NCBI RefSeq assembly: GCF_036402745.1
Contig: NZ_DASWSJ010000215.1
Span: 1 to 48,790 of the forward strand
DNA from: Actinophytocola sp036402745
Lineage (GTDB): Bacteria > Actinomycetota > Actinomycetes > Mycobacteriales > Pseudonocardiaceae
DNA length: 48,790 nucleotides
Direction: 5' to 3'
The notes under the pieces were generated by a model. The model saw nothing but the letters and a program-made list of their open reading frames with translations. It did no database searches and had not been told where the DNA came from. The position numbers were made by a program, and so were the translations under genes. How positions within the stretch are numbered: the first letter of the stretch is position 1; every line of letters begins with the position of its first letter. Below are positions 33,739 to 41,627 of the stretch, piece by piece.

Positions 33739-34085
33739 CCGCCGAACGTGACGACCGGGCGGACCTCGACCGCGCCGTTCCAGGCCGCCGGGAGCCCGGC
33801 CGCGACCTTGACCGCCTCGTCGAGGTCGGCGCAGTCCAGCAGGTAGTAGCCGGTCAGCGCCTCCTTCGTCTCGGCGTAGGGCCCGTCGGTGGCGACGATG
33901 TCGCCGCCCCTGCCGCCAGTCACGCGAACCGTGGTCGCGGTGGCGGTCGGGTAGAGCGCCTTGCCGCCCTGGACCACGGCCCCGGCCGCGGCCATGAACT
34001 CCCGGTACTCGGCGAGCTCGGCGGCCTGCTCGGGCTGGCTCCAGTCGACGTCGGCGGTGTAGGTGAGGGCGATGTAGGTGGGCAT
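33735..34085 (-). CDS. YCII-related DGPF-domain protein
   Basis: 116-residue ferredoxin-like-fold protein of the YCII/DGPF family. The motif appears as TDGPYAETKEALTGYYLLDCADLDEAVKVA near 70-100. These proteins are the constant genetic partners of ECF42 sigma factors and are thought to feed the signal or belong to the regulon; their biochemistry is unknown. The ATG at 34085 has GGAGGAG about 7 bases upstream, and the TGA overlaps the sigma-factor start, so the pair is translationally coupled. Confidence 0.85.
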   Translation of the reverse strand: MPTYIALTYTADVDWSQPEQAAELAEYREFMAAAGAVVQGGKALYPTATATTVRVTGGRGGDIVATDGPYAETKEALTGYYLLDCADLDEAVKVAAGLPAAWNGAVEVRPVVTFGG

Positions 34086-34174
34086 GGTGGTGCTCCTCCG
34101 ATGTCGGGCCGGCGCTCTGCGCCAGCGTCCACGATAAGGACGAACGGCGACCCCGCGGGAAGGACACACCTCAG

Positions 34175-34483
34175 CCGGGAACTCCAACCCAGCGCCACGG
34201 CGGCGAGGAAGCCGGCAGTCGTGACCAGCGCGGTGACCGGGCCGCCCTCGTCGTGCGCCTCGGGCAGCATCGTCGACGCGATCATCGTCAGCACCGCGCC
34301 CGGCGCGAACCCGCGGATCGCGCCGACCACCTCCGGCGGCGAGTGCGTCACCAGCGGGTAGCCGAGCCCGGCGGCGACCGCGGAGATCACCGCGATCGCC
34401 GACCACAGCCCGATGACCACCCGCGGGCCGCGGCCCGCCCGGACCCCAACGCCGACGAACCCCCACAGGGCGGACTCGATCAC
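34175..34483 (-). pseudogene. Internally deleted ZIP-family metal transporter remnant
   Basis: The frame opens VIESALWGFVG, the usual N-terminus of small ZIP-family transporters. It then jumps after about 15 residues to what is normally the C-terminal third: VIGLWSAIAVISAVAAGLGYPL, GAIRGFAPGAVLTMIASTMLPEAHDEGGPVTALVTTAGFLAAVAL. Roughly the middle half, including the metal-binding helices, is absent. The frame does not stop after the last helix but would run into the DGPF gene. The GTG at 34483 overlaps the Pr6Pr stop (GTGA), showing the ancestral coupling. A non-functional remnant is the simplest reading. Confidence 0.65.
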
Positions 34484-35058
34484 GCGGGAACGGTGGCCCG
34501 CCTGCGGTTCCCCGCCCACCCGACGGCCAGCGCGGCGACCCCGAACGCGACCGCGATGCCGACCGACATCGTGATCACATGCGGGTAGCCGCGCGGCCGC
34601 GGGTCGAGGAACGGGTACGGGTACCAGTCCACGATCGCGCCGCGGACGAGCGTGTACGCCAGGTACGCCGCCGGGAAGGCCAGCCACCACAGGCTCCGCG
34701 CCATCGGGATCCCGCGGCGCGGCGGCACCAGCAGCCAGTCGAGCACCGCCACCACCGGCAGCACGTGGTGCAGCACGGAGTTCGCCCAGGGCTCGAGGAG
34801 CCCGAGGTCCGCACCGGAGAGCAGCAGCGCGAACACCAGCCCGGTCATGCCGAGGTAGAGGGCCGCGGCGCCGCGCACGAGGTCCGGCACCGGCCGGAAG
34901 GCGCCCACCAGCAGCACCCCCGCGCCGAACACGTTGCTCAGCACGGTGAAGTAGCTGAGCAGGTTCGGCAGCGAGGGCACCTGGGTGGCCAGGTACACCA
35001 CGGTGCCGAGGGCCAGCAGTCCGAAGACGAGCCGGTAGCCGGCGACGACGTGACGCAT
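34480..35058 (-). CDS. Pr6Pr family membrane protein
   Basis: 192 residues with six hydrophobic helices, the hallmark of the Pr6Pr family. The signature YLAYTLVRGAIVDWYPYPFLDP is present near 132-153, and FTVLSNVFGAGVLL lies in the second helix region. Function is unknown. Its start lies 4 bases after the stop of the EamA fragment, and its TGA overlaps the start of the ZIP fragment (GTGA). It is the only intact member of what looks like an eroding three-gene operon. Confidence 0.82.
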   Translation of the reverse strand: MRHVVAGYRLVFGLLALGTVVYLATQVPSLPNLLSYFTVLSNVFGAGVLLVGAFRPVPDLVRGAAALYLGMTGLVFALLLSGADLGLLEPWANSVLHHVLPVVAVLDWLLVPPRRGIPMARSLWWLAFPAAYLAYTLVRGAIVDWYPYPFLDPRPRGYPHVITMSVGIAVAFGVAALAVGWAGNRRRATVPA

Positions 35059-35062
35059 CCGG

Positions 35063-35435
35063 TCAACGTAAGGGCTGGGCCCGCGACCCGCCCCTCGACG
35101 GGACGTAGTACAGCCCCAGCGCCCCGGCGATCAGCACCGCGCCGCCGACCCCGGCCGCGGTGACCCGCTCGTCGTGGAAGGCGACCGCGAGCAGTGTCGC
35201 GGTCAGCGGCTCGAGCATCGTCGCGAGGGCCGCCGCGGTCGCGCCCGCGTGCCGCAGGCCCAGGAAGTACGCGCCGTACGCGACCGCGGTCGGCACGACG
35301 CCGAGGTAGCCGACGATCCCCAGCACCTCCGGTCAGCGGCACGGCCATCCCGTACGCCAGCGCGAACGGCGTCAGGAGCACGCCGCCGACCAGCAGGCCG
35401 ACCGAGGTGATCGTGTCCTGGCCGCCGGTGGGCAC
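35063..35435 (-). pseudogene. EamA-family transporter remnant (C-terminal half, frameshifted)
   Basis: Two frames hold consecutive parts of an EamA (drug/metabolite) exporter. The upstream piece reads GGQDTITSVGLLVGGVLLTPFALAYGMAVPLT. The downstream piece reads VLGIVGYLGVVPTAVAYGAYFLGLRHAGATAAALATMLEPLTATLLAVAF and ends at TGA 35063. The change of frame falls near 35330-35345. The N-terminal half of the usual ten-helix protein is missing; upstream sequence to serS (35436-35539) does not resemble it. Confidence 0.7.
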
Positions 35436-35539
35436 GCCGTCAGCGACACCCCGCTCAGGCGCGGGGAGGGGGAAGGATCAGGAACAGCCGATGCACGGTC
35501 GGCACGCTACGGCCGGGCCGTCGTGGTCCGCGAGCGGGT

Positions 35540-36799
35540 TTAGCGGGGCGTGAGGACGTCGCGGCCGACGAACGGGCGCAGTGCCTCGGGCACCCGGACC
35601 GAGCCGTCGGCCTGCTGGTGGTTCTCCAGGATCGCGACGAGCCAGCGGGTGGTCGCGAGCGTGCCGTTGAGCGTGGCGGCGGTCCGCGGCCGGTTGTGCT
35701 CGTCGCGGTAGCGGATCGACAGGCGGCGGGCCTGGAACGTGGTGCAGTTGGACGTCGAGGTGAGCTCGCGGTAGCGCTGCTGGGTCGGGACCCAGGCCTC
35801 GCAGTCGAACTTGCGGGCCGCGCTGCTGCCGAGGTCGCCGCCGGCCACGTCGATGACGCGGTAGGGCACCTCGATCTTGGCGAGCATCTCCTCCTCCCAG
35901 GCGAGCAGCCGCGCGTGCTCGGCCTCGGCGTCCTCCGGCTTGCAGTAGACGAACATCTCGACCTTGTCGAACTGGTGCACGCGGATGATGCCGCGGGTGT
36001 CCTTGCCGTAGGAGCCGGCCTCGCGGCGGAAGCAGGACGACCAGCCGGCGTAGCGGCGCGGGCCGGCGGACAGGTCGAGGATCTCGCCGGCGTGGTAGCC
36101 GGCGAGCGGGACCTCGGACGTGCCGACCAGGTACAGGTCGTCCTCGGCGAGCCGGTAGACCTCGCCGGCGTGCGCGCCGAGGAAGCAGGTGCCGGCCATG
36201 ATCTCCGGGCGGACGAGGACGGGCGGGATCATCAGCGTGAAGCCGTTGGCGGTGGCCTGCGCGGCGGCGAGGTTGAGCAGGGCGAGCTGCAGCTGGGCGC
36301 CGACGCCGGTGAGGAAGTAGAAGCGGGCGCCGGAGACCTTGGCGCCGCGCTCGGTGTCCAGCGCGCCGAGCCGGGTGCCGAGGTCGAGGTGGTCGCTGGG
36401 CTCGAAGTCGAAGGCCGGCGGGGTGCCGACCTCCTTGAGCACCACGTAGTCGTCCTCGCCGCCGGCCGGGACGTCCGGGTGGACGAGGTTCGGCACGAGC
36501 GCGTGCAGCTCGGCGAGCTCTGCCTCGGCCGCGGTCTGCACGGCCTCCGCGGCCCGCACCTCGGCGGCGAGCTCCTTGCCGCGGGCCAGCAGCGCGTCCC
36601 GGTCCTCGCCGCGGGCCTTGCCGACCTGCTTGCCGAGCTGTTTCTGCTCGGCCCGCAGCGTGTCGGCCTTCGCGACCGTGCTGCGGCGGCGCTCGTCGGC
36701 GGAGCGCAGGGCGTCGACCACCGCTTCGTCCTCGCCGCGGGCGCGCTGGGATGCGCGCACCGCCTCCGGATCCTCACGCAGCGTCCTCAGGTCGATCAC
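35540..36799 (-). CDS. serS: Seryl-tRNA synthetase
   Basis: 419 residues, the same length as the M. tuberculosis enzyme. An N-terminal coiled-coil tRNA-binding arm (about 25-105; ERRRSTVAKADTLRAEQKQLGKQVGKARGEDRDALL) precedes the class II catalytic core: LVGTSEVPLAGYHAGE, motif 2 FRREAGSYGKDTRGIIRVHQFDKVEMF, EISSTSN-like ELTSTSNCTTFQARRL, and motif 3 NGTLATTRWLVAILE. It charges tRNA-Ser (and tRNA-Sec where present). The start is GTG at 36799, giving the standard MIDLRTLREDPE N-terminus. It is divergent from an Rv3835-like gene, preserving the Rv3834c-Rv3836 order. Confidence 0.95.
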   Translation of the reverse strand: MIDLRTLREDPEAVRASQRARGEDEAVVDALRSADERRRSTVAKADTLRAEQKQLGKQVGKARGEDRDALLARGKELAAEVRAAEAVQTAAEAELAELHALVPNLVHPDVPAGGEDDYVVLKEVGTPPAFDFEPSDHLDLGTRLGALDTERGAKVSGARFYFLTGVGAQLQLALLNLAAAQATANGFTLMIPPVLVRPEIMAGTCFLGAHAGEVYRLAEDDLYLVGTSEVPLAGYHAGEILDLSAGPRRYAGWSSCFRREAGSYGKDTRGIIRVHQFDKVEMFVYCKPEDAEAEHARLLAWEEEMLAKIEVPYRVIDVAGGDLGSSAARKFDCEAWVPTQQRYRELTSTSNCTTFQARRLSIRYRDEHNRPRTAATLNGTLATTRWLVAILENHQQADGSVRVPEALRPFVGRDVLTPR

Positions 36800-36935
36800 C
36801 GCGCGAGCGTATCCGGCCGACCGGATCGGGTCGCAACGCGATTCGACACCTGCGGACCGGGCAAGCGCTGGCATCATGGACGCCGACATGGACGGTTCTG
36901 GACGAGTCGGGTGGATGGGCTCCCGTGGGAGCACC

Positions 36936-37874
36936 ATGCGGACACGCTTGGTCATGGTCGGCGCTTTCATCGGAGCGCTGGCCGTATTGAGCATGAGCAT
37001 CGTTTTTTCTTGGCCGGTGGCGGTGAACGGCGCGGCGGACACGGCCGCCGACGAGGCGGCGAAGGCGTTCGACTCGCCGAGCGGCACGTGCGTGACCTGG
37101 CCGCACGACGCGCCGCGGAACATGCGGCGGGTTCCGTGTGGGCAAGCGCACACCTTCGAGGTCGCGTCGAACGTCGAGATCGGCGGCGACTACGGGGCGA
37201 ACTCACCGCCCCCGCCGGACGCGGACTGGCAGCAGATCGTCACCGACCGTTGCACGTCGGTGGGCGCGCAGTATCTGGGCGGCAAGCTCGACCCGTTCGG
37301 CAAGTACACGGTGGGCGCCCTGAAGCCGACGGCCGAGCAGTGGCGCAACGGTGACCGCAAGCTTCGCTGTGGTCTGCAGCGGGTCTCGCCGTCGGGCAAG
37401 CGCCTGCTGTCGACCACCGGCGCGGCGGCCGCCCAGGACCAGTCCAACGTGCACGAGCCCGGCACGTGCTTCGGGTTGGTCAAGGGCCAGGTCGGCGACC
37501 CGGTCGACTGCGGTGGCGTGCATGCCTACGAGGTCGTGGGCGTCGTGGACCTCAGCAAGGCGTTCGACCCGAAGGCCTATCCGTCGGAGGCGGCGCAGCT
37601 GGAGAAGCTGGTCGACCTGTGTCCGCCGGAGGCGAACAAGTACACGGGGAACGCGGACCTGCGGACCCACCAGCTGTCGCTGTATCCGGACACGCTGAAG
37701 AAGGAGAGCTGGGACGCCGGCTCGCACCGGGTGAACTGCAAGGTAGGCGCGCGCGAGTCGAACGGTCAGCTGCGGGCGGTGCGCGGGAGCGTGAAGGCCG
37801 AGCCGTTGCCGCCGGCCGGTGGTACTGATTCTGGTCCTGGTTCGGCTACGCCTTCGCCCAAGCCCGGCGGCTGA
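36936..37874 (+). CDS. Septum-formation family membrane-anchored protein, Rv3835-like
   Basis: 312 residues. One N-terminal helix (about 5-27), then an exported region with two related domains containing conserved cysteines (PSGTCVTWPHDAPRNMRRVPCGQAHTFEVAS and EPGTCFGLVKGQVGDPVDCGGVHAYEVVGVV), each with a G-T-C...V-x-C-x-x-x-H pattern of the 'septum formation' domain, and a Pro/Ser tail. The domain name comes from family annotation; the biochemical role is unknown. The ATG at 36936 places the helix at the N-terminus and has GGGAG four bases upstream; an upstream ATG at 36876 would add 20 residues. Position and partner match mycobacterial Rv3835. Confidence 0.75.
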   Translation: MRTRLVMVGAFIGALAVLSMSIVFSWPVAVNGAADTAADEAAKAFDSPSGTCVTWPHDAPRNMRRVPCGQAHTFEVASNVEIGGDYGANSPPPPDADWQQIVTDRCTSVGAQYLGGKLDPFGKYTVGALKPTAEQWRNGDRKLRCGLQRVSPSGKRLLSTTGAAAAQDQSNVHEPGTCFGLVKGQVGDPVDCGGVHAYEVVGVVDLSKAFDPKAYPSEAAQLEKLVDLCPPEANKYTGNADLRTHQLSLYPDTLKKESWDAGSHRVNCKVGARESNGQLRAVRGSVKAEPLPPAGGTDSGPGSATPSPKPGG

Positions 37875-37878
37875 CACC

Positions 37879-38229
37879 GTGGCCGTGGTGATGAACCGGC
37901 GCCGGTTCGAGGAGCTCGTCGGCGACGCGCTGGACCTGATCCCGGACGAGTTCGCCGCGGCCATGGACAACGTGGTGATCCTGGTCGAGGACCGGAATCC
38001 GGAGAACCCGTCGCTGCTCGGCCTGTACCACGGCGTGGCTCTGACCGAGCGCACGTCGAACTACGGCGGCGTCCTCCCCGACAGAATCGCCATCTACCGC
38101 GAGGCGATCCTCGACATCTGCCACGACGAGGACGACGTGGTCGAGGAGGTCGCGATCACGGTGGTCCACGAGATAGCCCACCACTTCGGCATCGACGACG
38201 CCCGGCTGCACGAGCTCGGCTGGGGCTGA
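37879..38229 (+). CDS. Zincin-like metallopeptidase family protein, Rv3836-like
   Basis: 116 residues. It has the zinc-protease motif HEIAHHFG (HExxH) near 97-104, preceded by FEELVGDALDLIPDEFAAAMDNVVILVED and a conserved YGGVLPDRIAIYREAIL segment. It belongs to the small 'metallopeptidase family' proteins found next to serS in actinobacteria. Proteolytic activity has not been established for the family as far as I know. The GTG at 37879 (GGCGG 8 bases upstream) is used; GTGs at 37885/37888 or ATG 37891 are alternatives. It follows the septum-formation gene by 4 bases. Confidence 0.8.
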   Translation: MAVVMNRRRFEELVGDALDLIPDEFAAAMDNVVILVEDRNPENPSLLGLYHGVALTERTSNYGGVLPDRIAIYREAILDICHDEDDVVEEVAITVVHEIAHHFGIDDARLHELGWG

Positions 38230-38249
38230 CTTCGCCTCGTCTCCCTGCC

Positions 38250-38697
38250 TCGGTCGTCGATCGCCTGGTAGGCCAGGCCGGATCGTCGGTGGTCATCGTC
38301 GGTGGTCATGGTCTCGACCGACGGCCAGCCAAGGGTTCGCGTGCTGCCCCGCATATCGAAGGGCTCGAAGATCCGCTCGTTTAGGAAGCTCTCGAACGAC
38401 TGCCCGGACGCGCGGGCGATCACAACGCCGAGGATGTCGGCGCCCACGTGGTAGCCGGCGGTCGGCGGGCTGGTACATCAAGGGCAGCGCGCCGAGCAGC
38501 CGCATCCACTCGTCCGGTGTTTGGCCTAAGTGGCAGGGTTCAGCCCGCTCGAAGTGTCCTGAACAGGGTGTCGTCCAACCGGCCCGTCGACCGGCTTGAG
38601 GACCTGGCGATCGGCAAGCTCCGGCAGCAGCCGATCAACAGGCGCGTCAAGCCGAAGCACGCTCGACGTAGCCGAACATCACGTCCTGCAGACGCCC
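38250..38697 (-). pseudogene. Class C beta-lactamase-fold serine hydrolase relic
   Basis: Pieces of a serine hydrolase/esterase lie in order but in several frames on the minus strand: MFGYVERAS (about 38665-38690), LDAPVDRLLPELADRQVLKPVDG (about 38590-38655), TPDEWMRLLGALPLMYQP (about 38470-38525) and VGADILGVVIARASGQSFESFLNERIFEPFDMRG (about 38345-38447). Expected neighbours, including the SxxK active site, are missing. Frame changes and a stop break the reading, so this is a decayed gene. The rest of 38230-38945 holds no other recognisable gene. Confidence 0.7.
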
Positions 38698-38907
38698 CGG
38701 CCTTGCCTTGGACAACCCGCCCGTGTGCCAGTCACGCGGCCCGTTCTTCCGGCGGCGGCGCCCCAAAGTTCCTGCCTACCCCGCCCGACCGAGCCCCCGC
38801 ACCGCAATGCTTGCTCACCAAGCCGAACACCGACTTCACGGCGCAAGAGCGGCAACCGGTGGAGCGCCACCTGGTTGGTGGGTCCACCGAGGTAGCCCAC
38901 GGCGGAA

Positions 38908-38941
38908 CGGACTCGGTGTGCCCCGGGGCACACCGAGTCCG
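38908..38941 (-). terminator. Perfect 34-base palindrome, terminator of the VIT/VWA operon
   Basis: Each 17-base arm is an exact reverse complement of the other, with no spacer (CGGACTCGGTGTGCCCC and its complement). In RNA it would give about a 15-bp stem with a four-base loop. It lies 5 bases past the stop at 38946. Confidence 0.8.
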
Positions 38942-38945
38942 GGGA

Positions 38946-41627
38946 TCAGCGCTTCCAGAAGGTGCGGCGGGACTTCTGGGGGGTTGGGTTGGTCATCAGG
39001 GACTCCAAGGTGGTGAGCGTCTGGTGCCAGCGGCGGTCTACCTCTGCGGGGTCGGAGGTGGGCATCGCCAGGGCGGTGTAGAGGGTGTTCAGGACGGTCC
39101 GGGACTGGGACGGCTCGCCGGTGTGTGTCCAGTGGGGCAACAGGTCGTGGATGCGGCCGGCCAGGGCTGTGAGTAGGCCGGCTCGGGTCCAGACGTTTTC
39201 TGTTGCCGCCGAGTGGAGGGTGATGAGCTCGCCCGCCACGAAGTCGGACAGCGGCTGGGCGGCAGGTGGCGGGACCACCGGCGGCCTCGGCGGGATTGGT
39301 TCGATGCGCTCCTTGTCCACAGGCCGCCCACCGGGGGGTCGGCCACCAGGTGTGGAGCCGCCCGGAGTTGGGGGCCACGGAGTCGGGACGTCGGGGCCCG
39401 GGTCGCCAGGTGCGGAGTAGCCGGGGGTTGGGCTTCCCGGAGTTGGGAAGTCTGGGCCCGGGCCGCCGGGTGCGGAGTGGTCAGGGGGTGGGCTTCCCTG
39501 GGTCGGGAAGTCGGGACCTGCGCCGCCGGGTGCGGTGTCGGGGGTTGCGTGGCCGGGGGGTGCGGTGCCGGGGAAGGGGCCGGCTGGGGGCTGGATCGGG
39601 GGCTTTGCGTACGAGGGGCGGCGCTTCAGGGAGCCTCGGAGCCGGGGCGCGGACTCGATCGACGCGGCGAAGGCGGCCGGGGCCGCGCCGTACCTTGGCA
39701 TGCCTGCGGCCATCGGGGCGGTGCCGCCGTAGCCGGCGCTTTGGTACGTCGGGGTGTCGGGCATCTCCCAGCCGCTGGGTAGGTCGACCGGCTGGGTGAC
39801 CCGGTGGACCTTGCCGCCCTCGTTGACCACTCGTTGGTCGACCGCCACGAAGGCCGTGAAGCGGGACAGCACGCCGAACTTCAGTGACGTGTCGACGATG
39901 CCCTTCTCCAAGCCGGCCTGGTCGCCCGTGCCGACCACGTACCTGTCCTCGAGGTCGCGGATCCGAGCTCGCGCCCACAGGGCCGCCAAGCTCGGGTTGT
40001 CGCTCTGGGTGGCCGGGACCGTGGACTGCCAGGAACCGTCGCTCGTGACCGTGACCGCACCGGTGGCCGGGCCGGTGAAGCGGCCGGTGACAACCACCGG
40101 GGCGCCCGGGAACAGATCCGGCGTGGGGGTGGGCGCCATCGACTCCGCGTCGACCACCAGGCCCGCCGGAACCAGGCGCAGGCCGGTGACCACGGGGGCG
40201 CCGATGCGGCGGTGGATGTGCTGCATCGCCTCGTCCAGGCGGTCCTCCGACTCCACCAGCTCGTACCGTCCGGTGGAGCCGGCCAGCCGCTGCAGGAACG
40301 CCTCGTTGACCGCGCGGTCGATGCCCACCGTGTGGACCCGCACGCCCGACAGCCCGCCGGAAAGCTCACGCAGCAGCTGGTCCTCGTTGCCGATCTGGCC
40401 GTCGGTGACCAGCACCAGGACGCGGTCGCGCTCGACCGAGCCGCGCAGCAGGTCGGTGGCGCGGTGCAGCGGGGTGAGCATCTCCGTGCCGCCGCGAGCG
40501 TCCAAACGGGACAGGAACTCCACGGCGTGGAACCTGTTGCGGTCGTTGGCCTCGACGAACCCCGCCGGCAACGACGGCGGCGTGTCGACCTGGTGGTCGA
40601 AGGCCAGCACCGCGAACCGGTCGGCGCTGGTGAGGGTGTCGACGATGCGCGCGGCCGCGCGCCGGGCGGCGACCATCTTCCAGCCGCCCATCGAGCCCGA
40701 CCGGTCGAGCAGGATGACGACGTCGCGGCCGCGGGCAGGCACGTGGAGGACCGGCGGCAGCACGGTCAACGCGAACGTGCCACCGGACTGACCGTCGGGC
40801 AGCACCGACAGTGACGTGCTGATGGCCTGCTCCGAGCCGAACCGCAGGCGCAGCAGGAAGTCGCGGTCTGCCCTGTCACCCGGCTCGAGCCGGACCCGCA
40901 TCCCGGTGGGCCCGTCCTCGGTGGCCGTGGCGTGCAGGCTGGACGAGACGCCGGCCAGCGGCAGCGAGGCCGAGTCGATGTCGACCGCGACGGACAACCG
41001 CACCGGGTTGGGGAAGCCGGGCAACAGCACCGGCGGGCTGATGCGCGACGCGTCGGGCACCGCGTCGGTGTCGGACGCCACGCCGTCGCCGACCTGTCCG
41101 TCGGCCAGTGGCGTGCCGGGGATGAAGCGCGGGGCGACCACCAGCGGGAACCGGAACGTGGCCTCACCGTCCTCATAGGACAACGCACCGGCCAGCGTGA
41201 GGTGCACGCTGACCCGCTCCCCCGGCATGATGTTGCCGACCCGCATGGTGAAGACGCCGGGCCGCTCCTCCTCGGCGATGGACGCGCGCTTGCCCTCGCT
41301 GATGGCCTGGTCGTAGTCGGCCCTGGCCTCGCCGCGCTCCTTGAGCAAGCCCTCGACCACCCGGCCGTCGGCCTCCATGCGCAGCGCCGTGACCGCCGCC
41401 CGCGGCGGCAGCGGGAAGATGTAGGTGGCCTCGAGCGGCTCGGCGTGCGGGTTGTGGAAGCCCTGGGTGAGCTGGATGCTCGACGCCAGCCCGGTGATGG
41501 CGGCCTGGACGTCGATGACCTCGAGCGGCAGGTTGCCCCGCGCGGTCTTGAGGCAGCCCAGCCCGTCGTCCTCGGTGGGCCGGCTTGGCGCCTCCATGTG
41601 GTCCATGAGGTCGATACGCATGCTCAT
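38946..41627 (-). CDS. VIT domain and von Willebrand factor A domain protein
   Basis: 893 residues, no signal peptide. A VIT domain covers about 25-165 (LTQGFHNPHAEPLEATYIFPLPPRAAVTALRMEADGR, ISEGKRASIAEEERPGVFTMRVGNIMPGE) and a VWA domain about 300-470 with an intact metal site: D308/S310/S312 in LLDRSGSMGG, T381 in GGTEM, and VTDGQIG. A beta-rich segment follows, then a Pro/Gly-rich linker (about 650-780) with 20-residue repeats, and a helical C-terminus. The VIT-VWA pair resembles the inter-alpha-trypsin inhibitor heavy chain layout. Bacterial members are thought to be protein-interaction platforms. The start overlaps the merR stop (ATGA) and has a GAGGGG about 6-8 bases upstream. Confidence 0.88.
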   Translation of the reverse strand: MSMRIDLMDHMEAPSRPTEDDGLGCLKTARGNLPLEVIDVQAAITGLASSIQLTQGFHNPHAEPLEATYIFPLPPRAAVTALRMEADGRVVEGLLKERGEARADYDQAISEGKRASIAEEERPGVFTMRVGNIMPGERVSVHLTLAGALSYEDGEATFRFPLVVAPRFIPGTPLADGQVGDGVASDTDAVPDASRISPPVLLPGFPNPVRLSVAVDIDSASLPLAGVSSSLHATATEDGPTGMRVRLEPGDRADRDFLLRLRFGSEQAISTSLSVLPDGQSGGTFALTVLPPVLHVPARGRDVVILLDRSGSMGGWKMVAARRAAARIVDTLTSADRFAVLAFDHQVDTPPSLPAGFVEANDRNRFHAVEFLSRLDARGGTEMLTPLHRATDLLRGSVERDRVLVLVTDGQIGNEDQLLRELSGGLSGVRVHTVGIDRAVNEAFLQRLAGSTGRYELVESEDRLDEAMQHIHRRIGAPVVTGLRLVPAGLVVDAESMAPTPTPDLFPGAPVVVTGRFTGPATGAVTVTSDGSWQSTVPATQSDNPSLAALWARARIRDLEDRYVVGTGDQAGLEKGIVDTSLKFGVLSRFTAFVAVDQRVVNEGGKVHRVTQPVDLPSGWEMPDTPTYQSAGYGGTAPMAAGMPRYGAAPAAFAASIESAPRLRGSLKRRPSYAKPPIQPPAGPFPGTAPPGHATPDTAPGGAGPDFPTQGSPPPDHSAPGGPGPDFPTPGSPTPGYSAPGDPGPDVPTPWPPTPGGSTPGGRPPGGRPVDKERIEPIPPRPPVVPPPAAQPLSDFVAGELITLHSAATENVWTRAGLLTALAGRIHDLLPHWTHTGEPSQSRTVLNTLYTALAMPTSDPAEVDRRWHQTLTTLESLMTNPTPQKSRRTFWKR
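39362..39540 (-). repeat. 60-bp tandem repeats (about three units) in the VWA linker
   Basis: Three consecutive 60-base units, clearly in register (units beginning near 39361, 39421 and 39481), encode 20-residue blocks of the form GSPxPxxSAPGxPGPDxPTP. The units differ at several positions, so the array is not recent. They form the flexible linker between the VIT/VWA part and the C-terminal domain. Confidence 0.75.

Noticed and set aside
34579..35163. Plus-strand open frame opposite the Pr6Pr gene
   Set aside because: R/H/Q/E-rich low-complexity product typical of GC-rich antisense frames; the minus strand encodes a six-helix protein with a signature motif.
38448..39176. Plus-strand open frame between the serine-hydrolase relic and the VIT/VWA gene
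   Set aside because: It runs antisense through both a decayed gene and the VIT/VWA C-terminus, and its translation shows no recognisable fold or start signal.
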